In this document: one piece after another, positions 1 to 7,143 of the stretch
Layout of the letters: every line of letters begins with the position of its first letter
Position numbering within the stretch: the stretch's first letter is position 1
The notes under the pieces: model-generated
Seen by the model: only the letters and a program-made list of their open reading frames with translations
Told to the model about the DNA's origin: nothing
Databases searched by the model: none
Program-made: the position numbers and the translations under genes
From: an uncultured Collinsella sp.
GTDB taxonomy: Bacteria > Actinomycetota > Coriobacteriia > Coriobacteriales > Coriobacteriaceae
Assembly: GCA_900544725.1 (NCBI GenBank)
Contig: UQWK01000016.1
Span: forward strand, 1-38,430
DNA: 38,430 bases
Reading direction: 5' to 3'

Positions 1-54
1 CCTATGACGTTCTGATTCGTAGTCAGACCCTCTATCCAGCTGAGGTAACGCCGC
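1..54 (-). tRNA. tRNA-Arg (anticodon ACG), cut by the window edge
   Basis: Read on the minus strand, bases 54 to 1 give the 5' part of a tRNA: acceptor strand GCGGCGT, TA at positions 8-9, D-stem CCTC/GAGG around loop AGCTGGATA, and an anticodon stem TCTGA/TCAGA enclosing loop CTACGAA. The anticodon is ACG, normally deaminated to ICG to read CGU/CGC/CGA arginine codons. The variable loop, T-arm and 3' acceptor strand lie outside the window. The identity is firm from the anticodon arm; only the 3' end cannot be checked. Confidence 0.9.
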
Positions 55-65
55 AGCGCAAGACA

Positions 66-95
66 TATAAAACCACTTTAGTTCGTTAGAGTCAA
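66..95 (-). promoter_or_regulatory. Promoter of the tRNA-Arg gene
   Basis: On the minus strand a TTGACT -35 hexamer (95-90) is followed after 17-19 bases by a T/A-rich -10 candidate (TTTTAT/TTATAT, about 72-66), placed just upstream of the tRNA 5' end at 54. The spacing fits a housekeeping sigma-70-type promoter. The exact -10 register is uncertain. Confidence 0.5.
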
Positions 96-133
96 GCAAA
101 ATCTCAAACTTTTTTCGCGCGGGCCGCAATTTG

Positions 134-511
134 TCACGCTGCACCACAAGCATCAGCGCTTCTCGTGCGATCGATTGGCTTTTCGATCACATCGAACCCG
201 GCGCCAAGCTCCCCCAGAAGCGACCGCACCCGTTGGGCACAGTCATAGTCGGCAAACGAGATGCTCAGCATTCGGGCCACCTGATTAGAAGTTCCAACAC
301 CATAGAAGTGCTCAAGGACAACAAGCGCCTCATGCGCCACAAACGTCTCGACCACATGCGGCGACTCCTCATAGCACCATTGCGTCAACGGTCCCTCACT
401 CGTCTGCCGAACCACCAAGCCACCCATACCCGACGGCTCGCACGTTACCAGCAGGTGCTCCCCGCCCTCATCGCTCTGGAACAAAACAACCCGCTCGTCG
501 AACAGCTCCAT
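134..511 (-). CDS. Hypothetical protein, 125 aa
   Basis: I do not recognise this small acidic protein. The ATG at 511 is preferred because an AGGGG Shine-Dalgarno lies five bases upstream; an in-frame GTG directly before it would be too close. There is no signal peptide or membrane segment. The C-terminal half (ARMLSISFADYDCAQRVRSLL) reads as a compact alpha/beta domain, and the end is hydrophilic. The gene stands alone between serS and tRNA-Arg. A GAAC-N4-GTTC palindrome about 60 bases upstream overlaps the likely promoter, so LexA control is possible. Coding status is supported by the ribosome binding site and actinobacterial codon use, not by a recognised family. Confidence 0.65.
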   Translation of the reverse strand: MELFDERVVLFQSDEGGEHLLVTCEPSGMGGLVVRQTSEGPLTQWCYEESPHVVETFVAHEALVVLEHFYGVGTSNQVARMLSISFADYDCAQRVRSLLGELGAGFDVIEKPIDRTRSADACGAA

Positions 512-570
512 CACATCCCCTTTCTCTTGCTCTTAGTTAGCAAAAGCATAGCAGGTAGATGCATGTACAC

Positions 571-584
571 AGAACGTCTGTTCG
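571..584. promoter_or_regulatory. Possible LexA/SOS-type operator
   Basis: The sequence AGAACGTCTGTTCG contains GAAC-N4-GTTC, the dyad of the Gram-positive/actinobacterial LexA box (CGAAC-N4-GTTCG class); one outer base and one inner base deviate from the consensus. It lies upstream of the 125-aa hypothetical gene, overlapping the region where a -35 element would sit relative to a TATGCT -10 candidate. Binding is inference. Confidence 0.35.
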
Positions 585-628
585 TGTGTTTTCTATCGAG
601 CTGTCCGCACGGCATGGTATAGCCGTAC

Positions 629-660
629 ACAAAAAGGGCGCCCCAAAAAGGAGCGCCCTC
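629..660 (-). terminator. Rho-independent terminator of serS
   Basis: On the minus strand a 9-bp stem (GGGCGCTCC/GGGGCGCCC, one G-U pair, arms 658-650 and 644-636) is followed by TTTTT and ends 23 bases past the serS stop codon. Confidence 0.85.
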
Positions 661-682
661 GCAAATCGCCTATGCAGCTAGT

Positions 683-1966
683 TTACGCGACCGGCTCGAT
701 CTTCTCGAGGCCGCCCATGTAGGGACGCAGAACCTCGGGGATCGTGATGGTGCCGTCGGCGTTCTGGTAGTTCTCCAGAATGGCAGCCATGGTACGACCA
801 GCCGGCAGGCCAGAACCGTTAAGGGTGTGCAGGTAGCGCGAACCCTTGAAATTCTCGGGGTCGCGATACTTGATGTTGGCGCGACGGGCCTGGAAGTCGC
901 CGCAATTGGAGCAGGAGCTGATCTCCTTGTAGGCGTTGTAGCTCGGCAGCCAAACCTCGATGTCGTAGGTCTGACGGGCAGAGAAGCCCAGGTCGCCGGT
1001 GCACAGGCTAATCACGCGATACGGCAGGCCCAGCTGCTGCAGCAGGTACTCGGCCTCGGCGGTCATGCTCTCGAGCTCCTCGTCGGACTCCTCCGGCTTG
1101 GCAAACTTGACCATCTCAACTTTGTCGAACTCGTGCTGGCGAATGATGCCGCGGGTGTCGCGACCGGCGGAACCGGCCTCCTCGCGGAAGCAGGGGGTGA
1201 AGGCAGTGTAGCGGCGAGGCAGAGTGTCGGCGTCCAGAACCTCACCGGCATGCAGGTTAGTCAGTACGACCTCGGCGGTAGGAATCAGGAAGTTGTCGCC
1301 CGAGACGTGATAGGCGTCGTCCTCAAACTTGGGCAGCTGGCCCGTACCGAACATGGTCTGACGCTTGACGACGATGGGCGGCCACCACTCCTTGAAGCCA
1401 CGGCTCGTGTGCGTGTCCAGGAAGAAGTTGATAAGGGCGCGCTCCAGGCGGGCGCCGGCGCCACCGAGAACGGTGAAGCGGCTGCCGGAGAGCTTGTTGC
1501 CACGCTCGAAGTCGAGGATGTCCAAATCGGTACCCAGATCCCAGTGCGGCTTAAAGTCGAAGTCGAACTCGCGCGGGGTGCCCCAGCGGCGACGCTCGAT
1601 GTTCTCGTCCTCGTCCTTACCGTACGGGGTAGCCTCGCACGGAATGTTGGGCAGGTGAGACATGAAGTCGTACTGCTCCTGCTCAAGAGCGGTACGGCGC
1701 TCGGCCAGACCGTCGATCTTCTCGTTGACGGCGCGCACGGCCTCCTTGGCGGCCTCGGCCTCGTCCTTCTTGCCCTCCTTCATCAGGGCGCCAATCTTCT
1801 TGGACTCGGCGTTGCGCGTGGCCTGGAGCTCCTCGACCTCGGTGATGACGGCACGGCGCTCGTCGTCGAGCTCAAAGAACTTCTCGCGATCCCAAGACGT
1901 CTGGCGGTTAGCCATGGCGGTATCGATGGCATCGGGGTTCTCGCGAACAAACTTGATATCAAGCAT
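683..1966 (-). CDS. serS: Serine--tRNA ligase
   Basis: Class II aminoacyl-tRNA synthetase that charges tRNA-Ser (and tRNA-Sec where present) in the cytoplasm. The chosen start MLDIKFVREN is the family's usual N-terminus and has a GGAGG six bases upstream; nine extra codons further upstream lack support. The first about 110 residues form the long antiparallel coiled-coil arm (rich in E, K and A) that grips the tRNA long variable arm. Motif 2 (TPCFREEAGSAGRDTRGIIRQHEF) and motif 3 (NGSGLPAGRTMAAILENYQ) are intact. The length of 427 aa is normal. The gene is monocistronic, has its own terminator, and is transcribed divergently from the small membrane protein at 2078. Confidence 0.98.
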   Translation of the reverse strand: MLDIKFVRENPDAIDTAMANRQTSWDREKFFELDDERRAVITEVEELQATRNAESKKIGALMKEGKKDEAEAAKEAVRAVNEKIDGLAERRTALEQEQYDFMSHLPNIPCEATPYGKDEDENIERRRWGTPREFDFDFKPHWDLGTDLDILDFERGNKLSGSRFTVLGGAGARLERALINFFLDTHTSRGFKEWWPPIVVKRQTMFGTGQLPKFEDDAYHVSGDNFLIPTAEVVLTNLHAGEVLDADTLPRRYTAFTPCFREEAGSAGRDTRGIIRQHEFDKVEMVKFAKPEESDEELESMTAEAEYLLQQLGLPYRVISLCTGDLGFSARQTYDIEVWLPSYNAYKEISSCSNCGDFQARRANIKYRDPENFKGSRYLHTLNGSGLPAGRTMAAILENYQNADGTITIPEVLRPYMGGLEKIEPVA

Positions 1967-2077
1967 TAGATCCTCCGGCGATATACATTCCATTTAGGTT
2001 GCAACCTTGTACATGTATGGGCAAGTATATACTTATGAGCGTTTACGACCCAACCCAACTACGCAAGAAGGCACCCA

Positions 2078-2251
2078 ATGGACGCAGTTTTTTCCTTTTT
2101 GTTTGGCACCCGCACCGGTTTTGCCATCCTTTTCGCCGGCGGCATCCTGCTATTTGCGATTCTTGCCTTTGTGATGGAGAAGCGCACCCATAAGATGTAT
2201 GTCGACCGCGGCCCCAAGTCCGAGGATGAAGAAGGCAGCTTCTGGGACTAA
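2078..2251 (+). CDS. Small single-pass membrane protein, 57 aa
   Basis: A short open frame starts with MDAVFSFLFG and ends EEGSFWD. It holds one hydrophobic segment (about residues 5-33, rich in F, I, L, A and G) followed by a charged tail (EKRTHKMYVDRGPKSEDEE), so a single membrane anchor with a small tail is expected. A purine-rich AAGAAG lies seven bases upstream of the ATG, and a strong terminator begins 50 bases past the stop. No family is recognised. The clean coding-like composition, start signal and terminator argue that it is real despite its size. Confidence 0.65.
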   Translation: MDAVFSFLFGTRTGFAILFAGGILLFAILAFVMEKRTHKMYVDRGPKSEDEEGSFWD

Positions 2252-2301
2252 CCTGCCAAAAAAGACAGGTTATTTCTGGTCGGTTTTATCTGAGCAAACG
2301 C

Positions 2302-2345
2302 AAGCGCCCCGCAACTGGAATTGAGCCAGTTGCGGGGCGCTTTTT
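2302..2345 (+). terminator. Strong terminator after the 57-aa membrane protein
   Basis: A perfect 17-bp stem (arms 2302-2318 and 2326-2342, starting AAGCGCCCCGCAACTGG) with a 7-base loop is followed by a T run (2341-2345). It ends plus-strand transcription; the mirrored A-rich side is too weak for the minus strand. Confidence 0.9.
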
Positions 2346-2406
2346 GCTCAAGGTACAAAACTGCAGGAAAACCCTGCCAAAATAAACCTGTCCCTTATTG
2401 GTCAGT

Positions 2407-3177
2407 TTACTGGAGAGTAGCGTCGATGGCCTTGACTAGGGCGCTGCGCATGCCGGCGTCCTCGAGCGCGACGACGCCCTTGATGGTAGCACCGCCGGGC
2501 GAGCACACGGCATCCTTCATCGCTGCGGGATGCTGGCCGGTTGCAAGCTGCAGCTTTGCCGTACCCAGCACCATCTGGCTCACAATACGATAGGCATCGG
2601 CGCGCGGAATACCGTGTTTGACGGCCGCATCGCCCAGAGCCTCGATCGCCATGGCGACAAACGCCGGGGCGCAACCGCCCACAGTACCGCCCACAAACAG
2701 CAGGCTCGAATCGAGCTCGACCACCGTGCCAAGCTTTCCGAGCAGATCGAGCACCGTGGCACGCTGCTCATCGCTAAGCGTGGAAGCCTTCTCGCAGGCG
2801 ATAACGCCCTCGCCCACCGAAACCGGCGTGTTGGGCACCGTCGAGATATGAGCGACACCTGGCAGGACCTGTTCCCACTTGGCGCTATCCCAGGTCCAAG
2901 CGACCGAAAGGACGACCTTGTCGGCAAGCGCATCCTTGAGTGGAGCGAAGACCTTCTCGATCATGTACGGCTTGACCGCCGCAACCACGATATCGGACGC
3001 GGCAACAACCTCCGCCGCATCGTGGCAGGCAGCCATGCCCCGCGCCTCGCAACGCTCAACCAGAGCATCGTAGCGGCCTGCGCAGGCGCACATGTCGCCC
3101 GCGGCCACGCCGGCGGCAATCCAGCCATCGGCCATAGCGCTCGCCATATTGCCAAAACCGACAAATCCGATCTTCAT
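2407..3177 (-). CDS. proC: Pyrroline-5-carboxylate reductase
   Basis: Catalyses the last step of proline synthesis, NAD(P)H-dependent reduction of 1-pyrroline-5-carboxylate to L-proline. The N-terminus carries the Rossmann dinucleotide motif GFGNMASAMADGW (residues 6-18). The C-terminal dimerisation domain shows the family pattern VCSPGGATIKGVVALEDAGMR, where the SPGGATI segment shapes the substrate site. The length of 256 aa is slightly short of the usual 265-280. A GAGAGGA ribosome site precedes the ATG. It lies 73 bases downstream of rlmH on the same strand and may be cotranscribed with it. Confidence 0.95.
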   Translation of the reverse strand: MKIGFVGFGNMASAMADGWIAAGVAAGDMCACAGRYDALVERCEARGMAACHDAAEVVAASDIVVAAVKPYMIEKVFAPLKDALADKVVLSVAWTWDSAKWEQVLPGVAHISTVPNTPVSVGEGVIACEKASTLSDEQRATVLDLLGKLGTVVELDSSLLFVGGTVGGCAPAFVAMAIEALGDAAVKHGIPRADAYRIVSQMVLGTAKLQLATGQHPAAMKDAVCSPGGATIKGVVALEDAGMRSALVKAIDATLQ

Positions 3178-3250
3178 ATCACACAGTCCTCTCAGATGCG
3201 TTCCTCAAAACGAAAGTCATTGTCCCACGCCATTGTTTCGTGTTGCCGAC

Positions 3251-3721
3251 CTACTTGTGATACGGCTCGCCACGGCTAATCTTGCAGGCGCGGTAGATCT
3301 GTTCCAGCAGCACCACGCGCGCCAGGTTGTGCGGCAAGGTAATACGTCCAAAGCTGAGCATCTCGTCGGCGCGGGCGCGCACGGCATCGCTCACGCCGTC
3401 CGATCCGCCGATTACAAAAGCGATGTCGCTGTTACCTCGCAGCATGAGCTCATCGAGACGGGTCGAGAGCTCCTCGCTCGAACGCTCCTTGCCCTCAATG
3501 GCCAGCAGAATCACATGTGCCCGCGGTGGCAGGGCAGCAAGAACCGCCGCGCCTTCTTTGTTGCGCGCGGCATCCACACCGCCCGCCTTGGCCGGATCGA
3601 TATCGGCAACCTCGCGCATATCTACCTTGGCATAGGCGCCTAGGCGTTTGGTGTATTCGGCGCACGCGTCCTTCCAAAAGCGCTCTTTAAGCTTGCCAAC
3701 GCAAACAACGGTATATTTCAC
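3251..3721 (-). CDS. rlmH: 23S rRNA (pseudouridine-1915-N3)-methyltransferase RlmH
   Basis: SPOUT-class methyltransferase that methylates pseudouridine 1915 in helix 69 of 23S rRNA on assembled 70S ribosomes, using S-adenosylmethionine. The 156-aa length is typical. Hallmarks are the AIEG loop (residues 74-77), the GGSDG SAM-binding loop (105-109), the trefoil-knot segment LPHNLARVVLLEQIYRA (129-145) and the C-terminal GEPYHK that closes the active site. The start lies six bases past the stop of the SPFH gene, so the two form an operon. Confidence 0.97.
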   Translation of the reverse strand: MKYTVVCVGKLKERFWKDACAEYTKRLGAYAKVDMREVADIDPAKAGGVDAARNKEGAAVLAALPPRAHVILLAIEGKERSSEELSTRLDELMLRGNSDIAFVIGGSDGVSDAVRARADEMLSFGRITLPHNLARVVLLEQIYRACKISRGEPYHK

Positions 3722-3727
3722 GCGCGC

Positions 3728-4666
3728 CTACTCCTTCGACTCGCTTTGAACTTTGCCAGCGGTCAGCATCTGCTCGAACATCGAGGCCGACTGCGAGAAA
3801 TCGCTCGGCAGCACGACCGTCGAGGTTTTGCCCGTGCGAGCGAACTCCGTCATCATCTCGGACCACTGCGTAAACATGAACAGCTGGTTGGCCTCATCGT
3901 TGCCGACGCCCGTCTCTTGGATGATCTCGAGCGAATCTTTGATGCCCAGCGCAATGGCCTTGCGCTGGTTGGCGATGCCCTCGCCCGCCTTTTCCATCGC
4001 CTCGGCCTCGGCGGTCGCCTCGGTGACGCGCTTGATGCGATCAGCCTCGGCGAGCTCCTGCGCAGCGGCGCGCTTTCGCTGGGCGGCGTTGATGTCGTTC
4101 ATGGAGTTCTCGACCTCGGTCGGCAGCGCGATCTTGGTGATAAGTGTCGACACGAGGGTGAAGCCGTAGGCGGCCATCTGCTCGGACACGGTGGCGTTGA
4201 CGTCCTTGGCGATATCGTCTTTTTTGGCAAAGACCTCATCGAGCGTGTAGACGGGGATGGAAGAGCGCAGGGCATCGGTGATGAAGTCACGCATTTGGTC
4301 GACGGGCTCCTGCAGCATGTAGTAGCTCTTGTAGATGCCCGAATCTGCCGGGCCGGCGCCCATGTCATAGCTTACGTGGTACTGAGCAGAGACCTCAAGG
4401 CCGATGGTCACGTTGTCCTGGGTCTTAACGTCGATGCCAAAACCGTTTTTCATGGTGCGCAGACTCACCGTGGCGGCCTTGCGGTCGATCACGGGCACCT
4501 TAATGTGGAAGCCCGCGTTGACGATGCGGTTGAACTTGCCCAAGCGCTCGATGATCACAGCATGCTGCTGCTCAACGACATAGCAGGCGTTGGGGAGCAG
4601 TAGCAACAAAATAATGATGGGAAGTAGAAAGCTCGTAAGGGCAGCGATGATACCGGACAACAGCAT
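3728..4666 (-). CDS. SPFH/stomatin-prohibitin family membrane protein
   Basis: A membrane-anchored scaffold-type protein of the stomatin/prohibitin (SPFH) family; in bacteria these oligomerise in membrane microdomains and often partner with proteases such as HtpX or FtsH. The start at 4666 (MLLSGIIAAL) is preferred because AGAGGA lies six bases upstream. One hydrophobic segment (residues about 5-27) is followed by the band-7 core (VVEQQHAVIIERLGKFNRIV, then KVPVIDR) and an Ala/Glu-rich coiled coil (RKRAAAQELAEADRIKRVTEATAEAEAME) near residues 200-235. At 312 aa it fits the stomatin-like subgroup. No NfeD partner gene is adjacent. It is cotranscribed with rlmH. The exact role is unknown. Confidence 0.9.
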   Translation of the reverse strand: MLLSGIIAALTSFLLPIIILLLLLPNACYVVEQQHAVIIERLGKFNRIVNAGFHIKVPVIDRKAATVSLRTMKNGFGIDVKTQDNVTIGLEVSAQYHVSYDMGAGPADSGIYKSYYMLQEPVDQMRDFITDALRSSIPVYTLDEVFAKKDDIAKDVNATVSEQMAAYGFTLVSTLITKIALPTEVENSMNDINAAQRKRAAAQELAEADRIKRVTEATAEAEAMEKAGEGIANQRKAIALGIKDSLEIIQETGVGNDEANQLFMFTQWSEMMTEFARTGKTSTVVLPSDFSQSASMFEQMLTAGKVQSESKE

Positions 4667-4751
4667 GGTTTCTCCTCTGATAAGCACACGTTGGGACTAG
4701 GATACCCGCACGAAGCAGCTATGTGACACCAACAAGAGGACCCGTGGTCAA

Positions 4752-4954
4752 AAAAGGCCAAATATGAGTACTGTCACCAATTTAGTAGCAGCATTTTTGA
4801 CGCAAAAACGCCCTGTCGAATCCGAGATCCTTCCAAATTGACCTGTTTTGCCTCAAACTAGAGTCAAATTAACGTACATCTGTTGCGTAGGTTTCGGAAT
4901 AATGAGCTTTAGAAATGCAACTGTCCTTGTGACAGTACTCATATTTGATGTTTT
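4752..4954. repeat. Inverted-repeat-bounded intergenic element (about 200 bp)
   Basis: Two perfect 17-base arms, AATATGAGTACTGTCAC at 4761-4777 and its exact reverse complement at 4929-4945, enclose 151 bases without a credible reading frame. Homology continues outward into A/T-rich tails (AAAAAAGGCCA versus TGATGTTTTTT) with three mismatches. The element is richer in A/T than the flanks. It fills the gap between the SPFH gene and tRNA-Leu. It may be a MITE-like relic or a regulatory RNA element; no transposase is present. The rest of the 4667-5138 gap holds a tRNA-like fragment and the tRNA-Leu terminator. Confidence 0.6.
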
Positions 4955-5068
4955 TTGCCCACTGGGGTTACGGACATACGAAATATCGGCATTGGATCCG
5001 TAATTACAGCCTGCCGGCGTCCTCGCCAGCTCGCTAAAAACGCTCCGCTTTTTTTTACGCTCGCTCCT

Positions 5069-5097
5069 TCGCAGGTTCAAGTCCCTGCGGTGGGCCC
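5069..5097 (+). pseudogene. tRNA 3'-end-like remnant (T-arm and acceptor)
   Basis: The plus strand carries GCAGG-TTCAAGTC-CCTGC, a T-arm-like stem-loop with the TTCAA signature, followed by GGTGGGCCCA resembling an acceptor 3' strand. No matching D-arm or anticodon arm can be found upstream, and the loop is one base longer than normal. It resembles a tRNA tail left by integration or recombination next to tRNA-Leu. It could also be coincidence. Confidence 0.35.
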
Positions 5098-5101
5098 ATA
5101 A

Positions 5102-5130
5102 CAAAAAAGCTCCCATTGCTGGGAGCTCTT
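5102..5130 (-). terminator. Terminator of tRNA-Leu
   Basis: On the minus strand stem AGCTCCCA/TGGGAGCT (arms 5127-5120 and 5115-5108) is followed by a run of six T (5108-5103), nine bases past the tRNA 3' end. Confidence 0.85.
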
Positions 5131-5138
5131 TCATTCAA

Positions 5139-5225
5139 TGGTGCGGGCGAAAGGACTTGAACCTTCATGGGGTTGCCCCCATACGGACCTGAACCGTACG
5201 CGTCTGCCAATTCCGCCACGCCCGC
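5139..5225 (-). tRNA. tRNA-Leu (anticodon CAG)
   Basis: A complete 87-base tRNA with encoded CCA. Acceptor GCGGGCG (5225-5219) pairs with CGCCCGC; the D-arm begins GGCGGAATTGGCAGACGC; the anticodon loop TTCAGGT gives anticodon CAG, reading CUG. A long class II variable arm (ATGGGGGCAACCCCAT) is as expected for leucine, and the T-arm is GGTTCAAGTCC. The discriminator is A. Confidence 0.97.
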
Positions 5226-5236
5226 GTGCAGGAATT

Positions 5237-5265
5237 AGAATAACGGAGCGCCACCGCGAACGCAA
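5237..5265 (-). promoter_or_regulatory. Promoter of tRNA-Leu
   Basis: Minus-strand TTGCGT (5265-5260), exactly 17 bases, then TATTCT (5242-5237), 11 bases before the tRNA 5' end. It sits in the short gap after the tatD stop codon. Confidence 0.65.
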
Positions 5266-5268
5266 GAA

Positions 5269-6186
5269 CTATTTTTGAAAAAGTTTGCAGGCATTTTCCC
5301 AGGCGGCTCGAGCGATTGCCTCAGCGTCCTCGCCGGTACGATCGACGCGGTCGTTGACCAGCGCGTTTGCTGTGATGGAAATCATTGCAGGCTCGCACTC
5401 AAGACCGCGAATGGGCTCCGGCGCCATATAGGGACAATCCGTCTCGAACAAAATACGGTCGAGCGGGGTTGCCGCGAATGCCTCGCGCACGTCGTCGTTG
5501 CGCTTAAAGGTAGCCGCGCCGCCATAGGCGATGTAACAACCCAAATCCACAAAGCGCTCCATCGTGGCTCGGTCCTCGCCAAAGCAGTGCAGCACGCAAC
5601 CGGCCTGGGGCACGCCGACCTCGCGCAACACGTTGTAGGCGTCTACATGCGAGGTGCGCTCCTCGTCCGTGTCCTCATGACGCAGATGCAGCTCTACCGG
5701 CACATTGCGTCGTACGGCAACCTCAAGCTGACGTGCCATGCAATCAATCTGCACGTCATGAGGCGCCGGCGCGACATCGTCGTCATAGTCCATGTGGTAG
5801 TCCAGGCCAATTTCGCCGATGCCAACACACAACGGATCGTCGAGCGCAGTCACAATCTGGGCATGGATATCATCGGTGTAGTCCGGTGCGCCATAGGGGT
5901 GCACGCCGGCGAGATACTTAATCTGCGGAATATCTCGCATCGGCAAAATCTCGCGCACCAGCCAGTCACTATAGTCCGTCACGCTACGCTTGTCGGCGAT
6001 GGGGTCGAACATCGTCACCAGCAGGTCGACGCCCGCGGCTTTAGCGCGCACGAGCGTCTCGGGCACTTCTTTGCCCCAGAACGAAAGCAGATGCGCATGC
6101 GTGTCGGCAAGCGGTGCCAAGGGCACGGGACAAGCAACCGTCTTCTTTTTCTTGGTAAACGTCACGCGTTCGACATTAGGCGTCAT
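5269..6186 (-). CDS. tatD: TatD-family metal-dependent hydrolase/DNase
   Basis: Amidohydrolase-fold metallo-hydrolase of the TatD family, members of which are 3'-5' exonucleases or D-aminoacyl-tRNA deacylase-like enzymes in the cytoplasm. Metal ligands are visible: D28-T-H30-A-H32, GEIGLDYH, HLRHE, VLHCF and ETDCPY. The start MTPNVERV at 6186 overlaps the ksgA stop by 11 bases; frames further upstream give a low-complexity Arg/Ser/Pro tail that mirrors ksgA and is rejected. At 305 aa it is slightly longer than the usual 255-265 because of a basic N-terminal extension (TKKKKT). The ksgA-tatD order is common in Gram-positive bacteria. Confidence 0.93.
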   Translation of the reverse strand: MTPNVERVTFTKKKKTVACPVPLAPLADTHAHLLSFWGKEVPETLVRAKAAGVDLLVTMFDPIADKRSVTDYSDWLVREILPMRDIPQIKYLAGVHPYGAPDYTDDIHAQIVTALDDPLCVGIGEIGLDYHMDYDDDVAPAPHDVQIDCMARQLEVAVRRNVPVELHLRHEDTDEERTSHVDAYNVLREVGVPQAGCVLHCFGEDRATMERFVDLGCYIAYGGAATFKRNDDVREAFAATPLDRILFETDCPYMAPEPIRGLECEPAMISITANALVNDRVDRTGEDAEAIARAAWENACKLFQK

Positions 6187-7036
6187 GGGAAAGCTCCTGA
6201 GCCAAGCGGACAAAGGCAGCGACGTCGAGCGTCTCGGCGCGCGTGGTAGGTGCGATACCGCAGGCCTCAAAGGCGGCGTCGAGCGCGTCCTTGGCAAAGC
6301 CGTTGGCGCTCATGGAGTTGCGAATCGTCTTGCGGCGCTGAGCAAACGCGGCGTCAATCACACGGGCCACAAACTCGCGGTCGATGCCCTCGGGTACCAC
6401 GCCGTCAACGCGGTCGATGCGCACTACGGCAGAATCCACATGCGGCGCCGGCATAAAGCAGCGCGGCGGCACCTCAAAGCGCCCCGTCACCTGCGCATAC
6501 AGGCCGAGCTTTGCCGTGTAGCCGCCATAGGTCTTGTTGCCCGGCGTTGCGCCAATACGATCTGCAACTTCCTTTTGCACCATGACGACAGCGCGCTTAA
6601 GCGCGGGCATCGTCTGGAAGAACTGAAGGACGATCGTCGCCGCCACGTTATAGGGCAGATTCGCGACAAACACCGTGGGTTCACCACCGGCGGCCTGCTC
6701 AATCTGCTCCGGCGTCACCTTGAGCGCATCGCCCATGATAAAGCGGAAGTTGGCATAGTCGGCGGCGTGGGCGTCGAGCACCGGCTCAAGCTCGGGATCG
6801 GCCTCAATCGACGTAACGCACGCCGCCTCCTGCAGCAGGGCCAACGTCAACGTGCCGCAACCCGGGCCGACCTCGAGCACGCGCTCATCGCCCGCAAGCT
6901 CAGCGAGCTCACAGATGCGTTCGATCACATGGTTGTCGATCAGGAAGTTCTGGCCCAGGCGATGCTTGGTCGCAAGGCCAAACTCCTCCAGCAGCTCCCT
7001 TGTTGCCGTGGGGTTTGCCAAAGGCGAAGTTGTCAT
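6176..7036 (-). CDS. rsmA: 16S rRNA (adenine-1518/1519-N6)-dimethyltransferase
   Basis: RsmA/KsgA dimethylates two adjacent adenines in the 3'-terminal hairpin of 16S rRNA late in 30S assembly; its loss classically gives kasugamycin resistance. Motif X GQNFL (residues 28-32), SAM motif I EVGPGCG (55-61) and the catalytic NLPYN motif IV are intact. The length is 286 aa. GGAGG lies six bases upstream of the ATG. The last 11 bases overlap the start of tatD, implying coupled translation. Confidence 0.97.
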   Translation of the reverse strand: MTTSPLANPTATRELLEEFGLATKHRLGQNFLIDNHVIERICELAELAGDERVLEVGPGCGTLTLALLQEAACVTSIEADPELEPVLDAHAADYANFRFIMGDALKVTPEQIEQAAGGEPTVFVANLPYNVAATIVLQFFQTMPALKRAVVMVQKEVADRIGATPGNKTYGGYTAKLGLYAQVTGRFEVPPRCFMPAPHVDSAVVRIDRVDGVVPEGIDREFVARVIDAAFAQRRKTIRNSMSANGFAKDALDAAFEACGIAPTTRAETLDVAAFVRLAQELSHDA

Positions 7037-7069
7037 GGTTGCCTCCTTAACATGGTGGCTGCATCGTAA

Positions 7070-7104
7070 AGCAAAAGGGCATGGACCGTTGCAGCCATGC
7101 CCTT
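7070..7104 (-). terminator. Terminator of the GH5-rsmI-metG run
   Basis: On the minus strand a 10-bp stem AAGGGCATGG/CCATGCCCTT (arms 7104-7095 and 7084-7075) with a 10-base loop leads into TTTTGCTTT. It lies 40 bases past the metG stop and 34 bases before the ksgA start, separating the two units. Confidence 0.8.
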
Positions 7105-7143
7105 ACATCTAAACAGCAAATTGCCGATATGGCGCGCAGCGTC

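Noticed and set aside
4853..5134. A 93-codon minus-strand frame between the SPFH gene and tRNA-Leu
   Set aside because: It starts in the tRNA-Leu terminator, crosses the tRNA remnant and the inverted repeat, and has no ribosome binding site or coding-like composition.
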